Positions 1 through 10,000 of a stretch of DNA of 64,000 nt are shown piece after piece. The notes below the pieces were generated by a model, which made no database searches, was not told the DNA's origin, and worked only from the letters and a program-made list of their open reading frames with translations. Numbering within the stretch: position 1 is the stretch's first letter; each line of letters begins with the position of its first letter. The stretch is from Phycisphaerales bacterium (GTDB lineage: Bacteria > Planctomycetota > Phycisphaerae > Phycisphaerales > UBA1924): assembly GCA_029260455.1 (NCBI GenBank), contig JAJDDF010000005.1:310001-374000 (forward strand). Direction: 5' to 3'. A program made the translations under genes and the position numbers.

Positions 1-946
1 TCGACACACCTTGCGCAAAATACATGTGCGCAGCTTCTGCGGCGTTGGGGTGTTTCAGACGCGAGCGATATTGCGAACCACCGATCACTTTGAGCGCCCC
101 CCCAATGCTCTCCGGATTGCGCGTGAACTGCACGGCGGAAGCGTCAGCGAGAAACTCACGCTGGCGCGAGACAGAGGCTTTGATCAAGCTGCCGAAAAAG
201 GAGCCAATACCGCCGATGATCATGAGGCCAAGACCAATGCCAAGCAGAGGAAGTGGGTTGTTGTTGCGTGATCGCCCGACGCGCGGGGTGTATAGCGCAA
301 CACGGAAGATTGTGTACCCAAGCAGTGCGATGACAAGAATGCCGTGCACAAGGCCCATGAGGCGAATGTTGAGGCGCATGTCGCCGTTCAGGATGTGTGA
401 GAACTCGTGGGCAATGACGCCTTGCAATTGATCGCGGTTGAGTCGTTCCATGCAGCCGCGTGTGACGCCAATCACCGCGCTGCCCGGCGCATACCCGGCG
501 GCAAAGGCATTGATCCCCGTCTCGTTTTCCATCAGGTACACCGGCGGCGCCGGGATGCCGGATGCAATTGCCATCTCTTCGACAATGTTGAGGAGCTTGC
601 GCTCATCGGATGTCTGTGTGGCCTCGCGATGCAGGAGCTTGCCGCCGAGTTGTTCGGCAATCACGCGCCCGCCACCACGGAGTTGGGCCATCTTGTAGAG
701 CGTGCCCATTGAGACAATCGCGATGACGGCGAGTGCGGTGACGAAGAAGACATCCGCTTGCCACCACGCCCATGTGGGCACCGTTGCACCATCCATTTCG
801 TTTGCCATCTTCGCGCGGCCTGCGCCAACGGCGAAGATCGCGCCGACATATGCAAGCCCAACCACACCGGCCACGGCAAGGGAGAACATGACAACCAGCC
901 GTCCGGTCTTGCGCCGGGCGACATCTTGATGTTCAAAGAAGTTCAT
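1..946 (-). CDS. M48-family membrane zinc metalloprotease (HtpX-like), 3' end cut by window edge
   Basis: Start ATG at 946 on the minus strand; the frame stays open to base 1, so the C-terminus is missing. Residues 17-40 and about 55-75 form two membrane segments. The zinc motif HEFSH begins near residue 180, followed by NGDMRLN and two further hydrophobic stretches. This is the M48 arrangement, in which HExxH plus a later Glu binds zinc and clears misfolded membrane proteins. The motif lies further from the N-terminus than in classic HtpX, so this is probably one of the longer M48 proteins found beside lemA. It lies 25 bp downstream of the lemA-like gene on the same strand, so the two are very likely co-transcribed. 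The third zinc ligand could not be confirmed because of the truncation. Confidence 0.88.
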   Translation of the reverse strand, partial: MNFFEHQDVARRKTGRLVVMFSLAVAGVVGLAYVGAIFAVGAGRAKMANEMDGATVPTWAWWQADVFFVTALAVIAIVSMGTLYKMAQLRGGGRVIAEQLGGKLLHREATQTSDERKLLNIVEEMAIASGIPAPPVYLMENETGINAFAAGYAPGSAVIGVTRGCMERLNRDQLQGVIAHEFSHILNGDMRLNIRLMGLVHGILVIALLGYTIFRVALYTPRVGRSRNNNPLPLLGIGLGLMIIGGIGSFFGSLIKASVSRQREFLADASAVQFTRNPESIGGALKVIGGSQYRSRLKHPNAAEAAHMYFAQGVS

Positions 947-971
947 CGTGCGCCTCTGTTACTGCGGCGCA

Positions 972-1580
972 TCAGGAAAACGAAACCTTGGGGGCTTCCT
1001 TGATCTGCTCGGCGTCTTCATATTCGAGGAGTGCCGCGTCTTTGCCGTGCCCGAACATGCCCGCGAAGATGACTGGCGGGAACGTTTGGCGGTAGGTATT
1101 GAACGCGGTGACCGAATCGTTGTACGCCTGACGCGCGAAGGACACGCGGTTTTCGGTGGACGTGAGTTCTTCGGTGAGCTGGGCCATGTTCTGGTTGGCT
1201 TTCAGATCGGGATAGGCCTCGGCGAGGGCAAACAGCCGCCCCACCGCGCCCATGAGCGCACCTTCGGAATTGTTGAGTTCGCTCATCGCTGCGGGGTCGC
1301 CGGGGTTTGCGGCAGCTTTCTGAAGGCCGGTGACCGCCATATTGCGTGCCTGGATGACGGCTTCGAGGGTGCCCTTCTCATGGGCCATATAGCCCTTGAC
1401 GGTTTCGACGAGGTTGGGGATGAGGTCGTGTCGGCGTTTGAGCTGGACCTCTATTTGAGAGAAGGCGTTCTGGAAGCGGTTTCTGAGGCGGACAAGGGTG
1501 TTGTAGATCGCGACCATGAGCATGATGACCGCAATGATGACAACAAGAATGACGAGGCCGGTGATGAGCATTGGGCCCAT
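972..1580 (-). CDS. lemA: LemA family protein
   Basis: 202 residues. One N-terminal membrane helix (about residues 4-24, LITGLVILVVIIAVIMLMV) is followed by the LemA signature region YNTLVRLRNRFQNAFSQIEV and RRHDLIPNLVETVKGY, then a long helical bundle. Start chosen at ATG 1580 because AGGAGA lies six bases upstream; a longer open frame to 1700 has no such site. LemA proteins are membrane-anchored helical proteins of unclear biochemical role and often sit next to an M48 protease, as here (25 bp gap). A scaffold or substrate-presenting role for that protease is inference. Confidence 0.93.
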   Translation of the reverse strand: MGPMLITGLVILVVIIAVIMLMVAIYNTLVRLRNRFQNAFSQIEVQLKRRHDLIPNLVETVKGYMAHEKGTLEAVIQARNMAVTGLQKAAANPGDPAAMSELNNSEGALMGAVGRLFALAEAYPDLKANQNMAQLTEELTSTENRVSFARQAYNDSVTAFNTYRQTFPPVIFAGMFGHGKDAALLEYEDAEQIKEAPKVSFS

Positions 1581-1911
1581 GAATGTCTCCTTCTGACGGG
1601 GGAAGTCCAAACATTTGTTCGGATACGGGTCAGGGTAGTTTAGGGGGGAAGGCGGGGCGAGGAGCATGTGGTTAGATGGAGGGCGGGATGCCCACTCCAC
1701 TCAAGCCACAAAACCACCTTTGCTGGCGAGCAGGGCTGGTCAGAAACCTGTGTGGGCTTTGTTCGCATATTTATTGGAAACCGCAAGGGGGTTTGGCGCT
1801 CTATATACATACATAGGTAGGGTGGGGTTGCGCGCTGAATCAGCCCCTCACTTGAGCGATTCATTTGCAGATTATTGTGCCCCTTGATTATTCGATTGAA
1901 AGAGACACCCC

Positions 1912-4900
1912 ATGAGCAATGTCCCACGGTGGCGAAGCCCACTACAGAATCTGGCGTCGGCGGTTCTTGTGAGCATTTTTGGTGCTTCGGCACACGGGCA
2001 GGTGGAGGCCACGGATACCGGGCGCATCATTGCCGATGGAGGTACGCCTTTGGTACTTACTCCGGCGGGTGTAGATGCGATTGGTCGAGCGGTGTATGGG
2101 CCGATCGCACCTGATCCGCGAGTGCCGCGCGAGCAGCAGTTATTTTTGCTGACCGACATGGTGCTGTTTGAAGTAGATGTAACGGAAGACGTTGTGCGGC
2201 TTGCAGAGGCATTTGGTGTTTCAGTTGTTGAAGAACGGCTGATATCGGGCCGTCGGTTTGTGGCTCTTCGTGCGCGGGATATTGATCATGCGCAGCATGT
2301 TGTTGAGGTGGCGCAGGGGCAGAGGCATGTCCACAGTGCATCACCTGTGGTAGCGCGATGGTTGACGCCGCATGCGGAACCTTTGCAGGGTGATCAGTGG
2401 CATCTGAACAATACGGGGCAAAGTGGCGGTACGGTGGGTGAGGATGCCAATCTGACCGGCGCGTGGGGGCAGGGGTTTACGGGCCTTGGCACTCTGATCA
2501 ACATTGTCGATGGCGGTGTTGAAGTGACGCACCCTGATTTGGCGGCGGGATATGTTGCCGCGCAGTCATTTGATCATGTTGATGGAGATGCGGATCCGTC
2601 GCCGGTCGGGCTTGGTGACAATCATGGGACCGCAGTGGCGGGTGTTGTTGGTGCGCGATTGAATGGTGTGGGTGTTGTTGGCGCGGCGTACAACGCACAG
2701 TTTGCGGTGCAACGGCTCATCGGCGGTCCAGTGACTGATCTTCAGATTGCGAGCGCGCTGGATCATCAGGGTGTGTTTGACATCGTGACGAACAGTTGGG
2801 GATTTACGCCGGGGTGGTATCGTGACATGCCCCCGATTGTTGCGGCGACGATTCAGGACGGTATTGACAATGGCCGCGGCGGGCTCGGGACGATTTACGT
2901 TTTCTCTGCGGGCAATGCAGCGAACTTTGGCGGGAATGCGAATCAGGTGCGCTGGGTGAACTTGCGTGAGACGATTTGCGTGAGCGCGACGGATGATGAA
3001 GGAAAGGCTGAACCGAGAAGCTCGCAAGGCGCGTGTATTGTAGTGAATGCGCCATCGGGCGGTGTCGCGGCGGGAATTACGACGACGGACCGCACGGGCG
3101 TTGATGGGTATGACATTGGTGATTATACCTCGAACTTCACGGAAACATCTGCGGCGGCACCAATCGTTGCGGGCGTTGTGGCGCTGATGCTTGAAGCCAA
3201 TCCCAATCTGAACTGGCGCGATGTGCAGCATATTCTCGCACTGACGGCGGATCGCAATGATCCGACTGACCCATCATGGTTCCAGAACTCTGTGGGCAAC
3301 TGGTACAGCGAGAAATATGGTTTTGGACGAGTCAATGCAGACGCGGCGGTGACTGCTGCAACGAGTTGGGTTGGTCTTGACGCATCGTTTACTGTTTCAA
3401 CTGCGTCGCAGCTTGTGCAACAAGGCATTCCTGATGGGGACGTAGTGGGCGTCGAACACACTGTGAATGTAACCGGAACTGGCATCAATGCGCTGGAGTG
3501 GGTGGAAGTTGAGATAAACCTCACAGCAATTCGGCGCGGTGATACGCACATTGAATTGACTTCACCAGCAGGGACAAAGTCTATTTTGACAACACCCAAT
3601 ACCGATCCCAGTATGAATCTCAACCACATTTTTACGTCAATGAAATCCTGGGGTGAGCCGGTGAATGGCATTTGGAAAGTGCGCGTTATTGACCCGACAT
3701 TGCCGAGCGGTCCTGCAAATAATGTTCAACTTGATCCAACTTTCTGGAGTTCGTTTCGATTGCGGTTTCACGGTACTGCCGCGGGACTGGTCACGCAGTT
3801 CGTGGTCACAGGGGATCCGTTGGGTGTAGCTGAGGGGAACACCGGTGAGCTTGATGTTGCGCTAACCAATGGATCGCTTGGTGATGTAGATGCCACACTG
3901 GAATATGTATCCGGTGACACGGATTTACAACTGGTATCTGCAAATCCGGTTGTTTTCAGTGCATCAGATTGGTTTGTGCCCCGGACGATTCGGTTCTTCG
4001 CGCAGTCTGATCCTGACAATGATAATGGTTCTGCGTTGTGGAAAATCAGTGCACCAGGTATTCCAGAGCGGTTTTTTACGGTCACGGAATCCGATGGTGA
4101 TGCCACACTGAGATTCGTGGTGCTGAGTCAAAATCCGATGGTGGTGACGGAAGGAAGCCAGCGCGATGTTGAGATTCGGATGACGCAGAATCCTGGGGAG
4201 GCTGTTCTGGCGCTCACACAGCGAACGTCAGGTGATACAGATTTGGTTGTCGCTGCGGGCGAGACTCTTATATTCGATCAATTCAACTGGGCGTTTCCAC
4301 AACGTGTGTCTATTCAGGCGAACAGTGATGCAGATTTCCTGAATGGAACTGCATCTTTCAGTGTTACGGCGGCCAATGCGGGGCCAACGACCTTTGTAGC
4401 GACAGAATTTGATGTCAATGATGCGCCCGTGTATGTGCTGAACCCACCCGGACCGTATTTCATTCCTGAAGGCACGACGATGGTCGTTGAGGTGACGATG
4501 TCGGGGAATCCATCGAGTGGAACATTCGCTGTGGCAGAGTTCGTGACCAACGATCCTGATTTGCGACTGATCGGAGGCACCAATGTAGCATTCAGCCCGA
4601 ACAACTTTTTCATCCCGCAGACACTCCTGCTTCGTGCGGATCAGGACGCCGATACCATCAGCACAGTGGCCATTTTTAGAATCCGTGCGGAGACAGCGGG
4701 ATTTACGAATCATTCTGTCAGTGCATCTGAAGTGGATGATGATGAAGACATGACCCTGTTTGCGGAGTCTCCACCGCACGACCTTACGGCAGACCAAGCA
4801 CACGATTTCTTTGTCACAATCAATCCGGGTACAAACATTGTTACTCCCGGTTCTCAGCGTTTATTCTGGCGATATGACAATGGTCCGTTCCTTTCGCAAA

Positions 4901-5799
4901 CGATGTTGGCAGTTGCGACAACGAGATTTCGTGCGACATTACCGCCACCGTCATGCGAAGATCGCGTCGAATTCTATGTTGGTGCGGTAGGTGATTTCAC
5001 AGGCACACTGACTGATCCTCCCGGCGGCGCGGCGACACCGTTCATTGCGCTGGTGGGTACCACAGCAAGCATTATGACCGAAGATTTTTCGACTGATACG
5101 GGGTGGACTGTCTCGGGCATTGTCGGCGGCGGCGCTGCTGGACCTGGTCCCTGGGAGCGTGGTAATCCGGCTGACGTCGGTACGTTGTTCAACACTCCTC
5201 CGAGTGATTTTGACGGTACGAACAGTTGCTTTATTACAGGCAACAGCCTGCTTGCAGCGGTTTCCGGTGGGCAGACTATTCTTACTTCGCCAACGTTCAA
5301 TCTGGGCTTTACAGATGGAATTCGCCTGAGTTATGCGCGGTGGCTCACAGAATCGTCTGGTGAGGCAACGACAGGCGTGATGCAGGTTGATATTTCCAGC
5401 AACGGCGGTTCAACATGGGCACCCCTTGAAACGGTGCCCGCGGGTGCGCCCGGATGGACTGTGCGTGAATTCGAATTATCAGGGATCGTAGATTCGTTTG
5501 CGAACTTTCGTGTTCGTTTTTCTGTGAATAACTCTGACATTCTCACAGCACTCGAAGGCGGTATCGATGCAGTGCATCTTGACATCGCATCGTGCGGCAC
5601 GCCGTGCGCGGGCGATGTCGATGGAAGCGGCATGGTGAACCTTGATGATCTGCAATTGCTCTTGTTTGCATTTGGCACGACAGTGCCGCCAGGATTTGGC
5701 CCGGATCTTGCTGGGATGGATGGGATCGTCAACCTCGCAGACTTACAGATTCTGCTGTTCAACTTTGGCGGCGTGTGCGGCGTGCCCATTGCGCAGTGA
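1912..5799 (+). CDS. Secreted subtilisin-like (S8) serine protease with P-domain, Calx-beta-like repeats and dockerin-like C-terminus
   Basis: 1295 residues. A signal peptide (about 1-29) and a propeptide-like region are followed by an S8 catalytic domain, about residues 160-485. The triad is visible as Asp200 (IVDGG), His238 (DNHGTAVAGV), oxyanion Asn335 (FSAGNA) and Ser413 (ETSAAAPIVAG). Residues about 490-620 look like a proprotein-convertase P-domain. Three repeats of roughly 95 residues follow (about 626-920, each with SGDTDL and a WxxPxT motif), resembling Calx-beta adhesion modules. Next comes a region similar to secreted hydrolase accessory domains, and a C-terminal Cys-bounded dockerin-like double Ca loop (GDVDGSGMVNLDDLQ). 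It is divergent from lemA across 331 bp. Likely an exported, surface-anchored protease; the substrate is unknown. Confidence 0.9.
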   Translation: MSNVPRWRSPLQNLASAVLVSIFGASAHGQVEATDTGRIIADGGTPLVLTPAGVDAIGRAVYGPIAPDPRVPREQQLFLLTDMVLFEVDVTEDVVRLAEAFGVSVVEERLISGRRFVALRARDIDHAQHVVEVAQGQRHVHSASPVVARWLTPHAEPLQGDQWHLNNTGQSGGTVGEDANLTGAWGQGFTGLGTLINIVDGGVEVTHPDLAAGYVAAQSFDHVDGDADPSPVGLGDNHGTAVAGVVGARLNGVGVVGAAYNAQFAVQRLIGGPVTDLQIASALDHQGVFDIVTNSWGFTPGWYRDMPPIVAATIQDGIDNGRGGLGTIYVFSAGNAANFGGNANQVRWVNLRETICVSATDDEGKAEPRSSQGACIVVNAPSGGVAAGITTTDRTGVDGYDIGDYTSNFTETSAAAPIVAGVVALMLEANPNLNWRDVQHILALTADRNDPTDPSWFQNSVGNWYSEKYGFGRVNADAAVTAATSWVGLDASFTVSTASQLVQQGIPDGDVVGVEHTVNVTGTGINALEWVEVEINLTAIRRGDTHIELTSPAGTKSILTTPNTDPSMNLNHIFTSMKSWGEPVNGIWKVRVIDPTLPSGPANNVQLDPTFWSSFRLRFHGTAAGLVTQFVVTGDPLGVAEGNTGELDVALTNGSLGDVDATLEYVSGDTDLQLVSANPVVFSASDWFVPRTIRFFAQSDPDNDNGSALWKISAPGIPERFFTVTESDGDATLRFVVLSQNPMVVTEGSQRDVEIRMTQNPGEAVLALTQRTSGDTDLVVAAGETLIFDQFNWAFPQRVSIQANSDADFLNGTASFSVTAANAGPTTFVATEFDVNDAPVYVLNPPGPYFIPEGTTMVVEVTMSGNPSSGTFAVAEFVTNDPDLRLIGGTNVAFSPNNFFIPQTLLLRADQDADTISTVAIFRIRAETAGFTNHSVSASEVDDDEDMTLFAESPPHDLTADQAHDFFVTINPGTNIVTPGSQRLFWRYDNGPFLSQTMLAVATTRFRATLPPPSCEDRVEFYVGAVGDFTGTLTDPPGGAATPFIALVGTTASIMTEDFSTDTGWTVSGIVGGGAAGPGPWERGNPADVGTLFNTPPSDFDGTNSCFITGNSLLAAVSGGQTILTSPTFNLGFTDGIRLSYARWLTESSGEATTGVMQVDISSNGGSTWAPLETVPAGAPGWTVREFELSGIVDSFANFRVRFSVNNSDILTALEGGIDAVHLDIASCGTPCAGDVDGSGMVNLDDLQLLLFAFGTTVPPGFGPDLAGMDGIVNLADLQILLFNFGGVCGVPIAQ

Positions 5800-5817
5800 C
5801 ACAGAAGCGAGTGTTGA

Positions 5818-6270
5818 TCATGCCGCGAAGGATTCACGATTGTCGGTAGAATCCGTTTGCGAATTATCAACTGCACAGCGCAAGAGATCGCGCCATGTCA
5901 CGATGCCATTGCAGATGCCAGCATCATCAAGCACGGGCAGGCAGGAGATGTTGTTTTCCAACAGCATGAGGGCGGCCTCGGCAGCCAACAGGTCGGGCTT
6001 TGCGGAGACAAGTTTGCGCGTCATCACCTGATGAACCTTTTTCTTGAGGCTGTTGGTGTCACGGCGTTGTTCAGAAAGCTTGCCAATAAAGGGGCTGATC
6101 GTTTTGAGCATATCGCGGTCGGAAAGGACGCCGACAGCTTTGTGATTTTCTACGACAACAACATGATGAAACCGGAACTGCTCGAAGACCTCCTGGGCTT
6201 GCTGCATCGTCGCGTCCATCGAGACAGTCACCACATCGGTGCTCATGATCTGATCAATTGTAATCTGCAT
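5818..6270 (-). CDS. CBS-pair domain protein
   Basis: 150 residues made up almost entirely of two CBS motifs: IMSTDVVTVSMDATMQQAQ...VGVLSDRDM and VMTRKLVSAKPDLLAAEAA...GIVTWRDLL. Start set at ATG 6270, which has GGGGGAG nine bases upstream; the frame is open to 6327. Stand-alone CBS pairs bind adenosine nucleotides and act as energy or ligand sensors for partner proteins. It is convergent with the S8 protease (18 bp between stops) and lies downstream of a second CBS protein on the same strand, 123 bp away. The partner is not evident. Confidence 0.88.
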   Translation of the reverse strand: MQITIDQIMSTDVVTVSMDATMQQAQEVFEQFRFHHVVVVENHKAVGVLSDRDMLKTISPFIGKLSEQRRDTNSLKKKVHQVMTRKLVSAKPDLLAAEAALMLLENNISCLPVLDDAGICNGIVTWRDLLRCAVDNSQTDSTDNRESFAA

Positions 6271-6393
6271 GTGAAAGTACTCCCCCACGTGGATAATCGG
6301 CGATGGAAGTATTGGATGATGCGGCACGCAGACTCACACGCCATCACAGTGTTGGAGTGTACCGGTCGTACGGTCTGTACGGAGTACAAGGTC

Positions 6394-6876
6394 TCAGGGG
6401 CGGTAAGTGTAAATCTCAAGCATTCGAATCGTCTCTTCCATGACGGCCTCCTGAGCGGTATTAAGATCACCAATTGAGACGATCCCGCACAACGCATTTT
6501 CATCATCAAGCACTGGCATATGGCGCACATGTTTCTCGCGCATGACCCGGCGCAGTTCTTCAAGAGTAGTGTGCGAAGAACACGTCATCACCGGAGAGGT
6601 CATGACATCGGCGACGCATACCTTGGAGGCATCTTTCTTTTTCGCTACGACGCGCGTCATGACATCGCGCTCTGTAAAGATGCCGATGACAACTGGGGAG
6701 TTGCGTTTGAACCCTTTTGCGCCGCTGGCAACTTCAATTGTGGGCTCATCAGTGACCACCAGCGCACCGATGCGATGCTCATTCATGAGTTTGGCAGCAT
6801 TGAGCACAGTGGCATCTGACGTGATAGTGATAACATCTCGGGGATTGTCTCTGAGTAAGCGTTCGACGGTGGGCAT
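6394..6876 (-). CDS. CBS-pair domain protein (second copy)
   Basis: 160 residues with two CBS motifs: DVITITSDATVLNAAKLM...IGIFTERDVMTRV and VMTSPVMTCSSHTTLEELRRVM...GIVSIGDL. The link between the first strand and the IGIFTERD segment is longer than usual (EPTIEVASGAKGFKRNS). Start at ATG 6876 with GAGG upstream. The length matches stand-alone CBS-pair proteins. It is paralogous to the next gene downstream, so the pair probably arose by duplication. A role as nucleotide-responsive regulator is family knowledge; the target cannot be read from context. Confidence 0.88.
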   Translation of the reverse strand: MPTVERLLRDNPRDVITITSDATVLNAAKLMNEHRIGALVVTDEPTIEVASGAKGFKRNSPVVIGIFTERDVMTRVVAKKKDASKVCVADVMTSPVMTCSSHTTLEELRRVMREKHVRHMPVLDDENALCGIVSIGDLNTAQEAVMEETIRMLEIYTYRP

Positions 6877-7019
6877 GATCGCCTCACTTTCATGTAAGCG
6901 TCCTGCGTCAGCATTACGTCGTCGAACATCTCGTGACCGGCGCTGCCGGCGCGTTGTTTGCTATCAGCAACAGTATACCAGAATAAAGTCGAAAACCGAA
7001 ACACTTTGTGGACACAAAC

Positions 7020-10000
7020 TTAGGGATCATCGACAAACCTGGGTAAATAGCGGTAATAGACCTCTAGGGTAAGGCAGCAGATGGCGGTCTGGTAGACCCG
7101 CCCGCCGATGGTTGACCATCGGTCTGAGGGATCCCAAGAGCCCTGTGCATTGCCGTCGGCGCGCTGAGCCGCGAGTAATTGCGCCACAAGGTTTGCGTTC
7201 CATTGGTCCCATGCATCACCACGATGCTGAAACAGCGCGAGAGTGGCGTAGTACCATCCGTAGGTGTTTGCATTGCGATCCCAGTTCGGCAGTTCACGCA
7301 GAATATATTGCGCCGACTGCGCCATGCGCGGTTCATCGCGCTGCGTGCCAAGTAACTGTTGCACGAACATGGCCTCTGCAGTCATGGACATGGATACGGG
7401 CGCACCGACTTGATACGTATAGAGTCCGGGGCGCCCGGTGAGACTTACTTTGTCAAGCCATGCGCGTGCATTGTCGAGTGCAGCAGCAGGCACATCGATG
7501 CCGCATTTTCGCGCACTTTCCATGGCCATGACCTGCCAGCCAAGCACGGAAGTGTCGCCTGGCTGACCCGGTTCATAGCGCCAACCGCCCTGAATATCGT
7601 TGCGGGCACGGACGATGAAATCAACTGCGTTCTTTGCAGGCTCGCGCAATGCTGGGTCGCCCGACATGCCATAGGCTTCACACAGCGCTATGGTTGCAAT
7701 GCCGTGGGAATACATGGATTCATCATGCAACAGTGAACCGTCGTCGCGTTGTTCATTGACAAGCCATTGCACCGCGCGGGCGACGGTATCGCGATAGGGC
7801 CCGTCATCAGTGTGCGTGTTGTTGGTTGCAAGAAAGCAGAGCAGGGAAAGGCCCGTAAGCGCTTTGTCAAAGTCATACGCAGAACGCCCGCCGCACTGAC
7901 AGAGATCATCAAACTCCCTGCCTGACCACCGACCATCACCCTGCTGATGCGTGGCAAGCCATTGCAATGCATCAGCGACGGCGGCTTCGGTTTCTTTGGT
8001 TCCCCCGCCTTGTTCGACCAGTGCCTGTCGCGTTTGTTCTTCGCGCTGCGGGTACATCTGCGGCGTGTTGGGCACTTCCGGAATTGCAAACGCAAGCGGG
8101 GCAAGATCAGTCATAGCGAATGTGGAAGATGCAAAATCTGCTGGAATAGATGGTGATACGGACTGGGGTTCCGTAGAAATGTGCAGTTGTAATGCGCCGA
8201 GTTGTTGTGAAGCGGTGTGCACAAGAGCAAGGTCGCGCGGCGCGATTTGCAGTGCATTGAGTGGTGCGTTGTTCGTTGATGCCTCTACGCGACGAGCGAG
8301 CGATGGCATGTCAATATCAGTCAGGCCAGCAACGGTACGTTCTGGTGCGATCTTGTCTGTGCCGCGCTGCGAACGACCTGGCATGGTCAACGTTGACGCG
8401 AGATGACCGGGCATGACGGGCGCATGAATTGCAATAGTTTGTGCAGGCAAGCCGGAACTAACCTGACGAGGCTTCGACTCGTCAGCATGCATTCGTGATG
8501 GCACATGTTGCAGAGCGGGGGCAATTTCATCAGGCTCAAGGCCAATATCAGGAGCTTTGAGTGGCGCTGCACCTTGACCCTGACCAGCAATCACAAGCAT
8601 GGGACGAAGTTGTTCAAGGGGTGCGTAATCATTTGCAATTGATTGAGTTGGTTGCTTACCAGTTTGCGCATCTTGCGGCACAGCATCTGGAAGATGCAAT
8701 GCAGAAGCCATGCTCGATTGCGGAGCATCGATTTGGATTGTGTGCGATGGTTCGGATGGTGTAGCGATATCAGCAAGCATGGATTCACCGGTACTGATGA
8801 CAAGATTGTTGGTACTCTCAATGTGCTGCGACGACGCTGTGGGCGCAAGGCTCGCTATCGAAAATTGCGAAGCAGCGGGTGCATCAGTTGCACCAATGGG
8901 TGCTCGTGATGTGTCATGTGCAGTTTGGATTGCGGGCATAGTCAGTATTGATTCAGTGACAACTTCATCGGGCTGCGCATGTGAAGCGCTTGGTGTTGGG
9001 AATGCGGCCGTGAGCGGCGCAGCGGTCGTGGTAGAAACAGCACGCCCGGGAAGAGCGGTGTTTGTACGCGGCTGAGGTTCTACGCTACTTGTCGAAATGC
9101 GCGATGTGCGTGATGAGAGCGCAGGGGAAGTGCTCGAATCCGGATCAAGTGTGTGCTGATGTGCAGTATTTTTGGTGATCGTGAGTGCGGGCGGGGTCGG
9201 GCGAGCGACCGGTGATACTGCTGCTGATGCAACGTCCTGATGTGACGATTCGACGATGCGCTCGGAACGCGAAGACTGTGGCGTATTGACGGAACCCTGG
9301 GCGAGCGTGCGGTGCTGTACAGACGGAATAAATGTTTGCGTTGGAATTTCAACTGCAGTTGAGGCCGGTGCGCTGTGCGCCTGCGTTTGAACGCGTGATG
9401 CATCAACGGGGATGTCAGTCGATGAGGGCATCATTGCGGCAGAGGTAACTTGCGCTGCAGAAGCGGTTTGCATTGCAGCGCGGTTCGTCGGCTCGGTTTC
9501 GAGTGGTGCGGTCGATTTCTGATTCGCTTCCGCGCGAGCATGTGCTGCGGGCGCATCCGGCGTATCGAGAGAGGAATCAGTTACCGTTACTTGTGTAACC
9601 TCCATGGGGTGTGCTTCGAGCACAGGAGACTCGCGCGGTGGACGTGCATCAGCGGCTTGAGTGGACTGGTCTTGCGGCGTGAGTTGCATTTCGGAGGCTT
9701 CTGCGTTCATGCGCTGCATTGAGACATCAGTGGATGGGTGCAGCATCATTTGTGCACGTTCACGTTGAGCAAGTTCCGCAGGGTCAGTTGTTGCCTGCGT
9801 CATCGCGGCGTGAATTTGCTGTGCAATATCGCCTGCGCCCCCTGCCGCACCACGGTCAATGAGCGCAACGCGCGTGCCCTGAGGGCGCTGCAGATATTCG
9901 CCGAGCGCCGAGCCAACGGTCCACGCTGCAAAGAGAAGCATGAGCAGCATATGCATCGCAACTGAAGCAAGGATGCATTTGGCAAGCAGTGAGAGTCTGC

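Noticed and set aside
948-1643. Forward open frame over lemA
   Set aside because: Antisense shadow; LemA signatures and a good ribosome site lie on the minus strand.
5857-6477. Forward open frame over the CBS gene
   Set aside because: Antisense to a clear CBS-pair protein.
7020-8000. Functional squalene-hopene cyclase or prenyltransferase
   Set aside because: Only the toroid repeats are present; no DxDD, DDTA-like or zinc-ligand set was seen, so an enzyme call is not supported.
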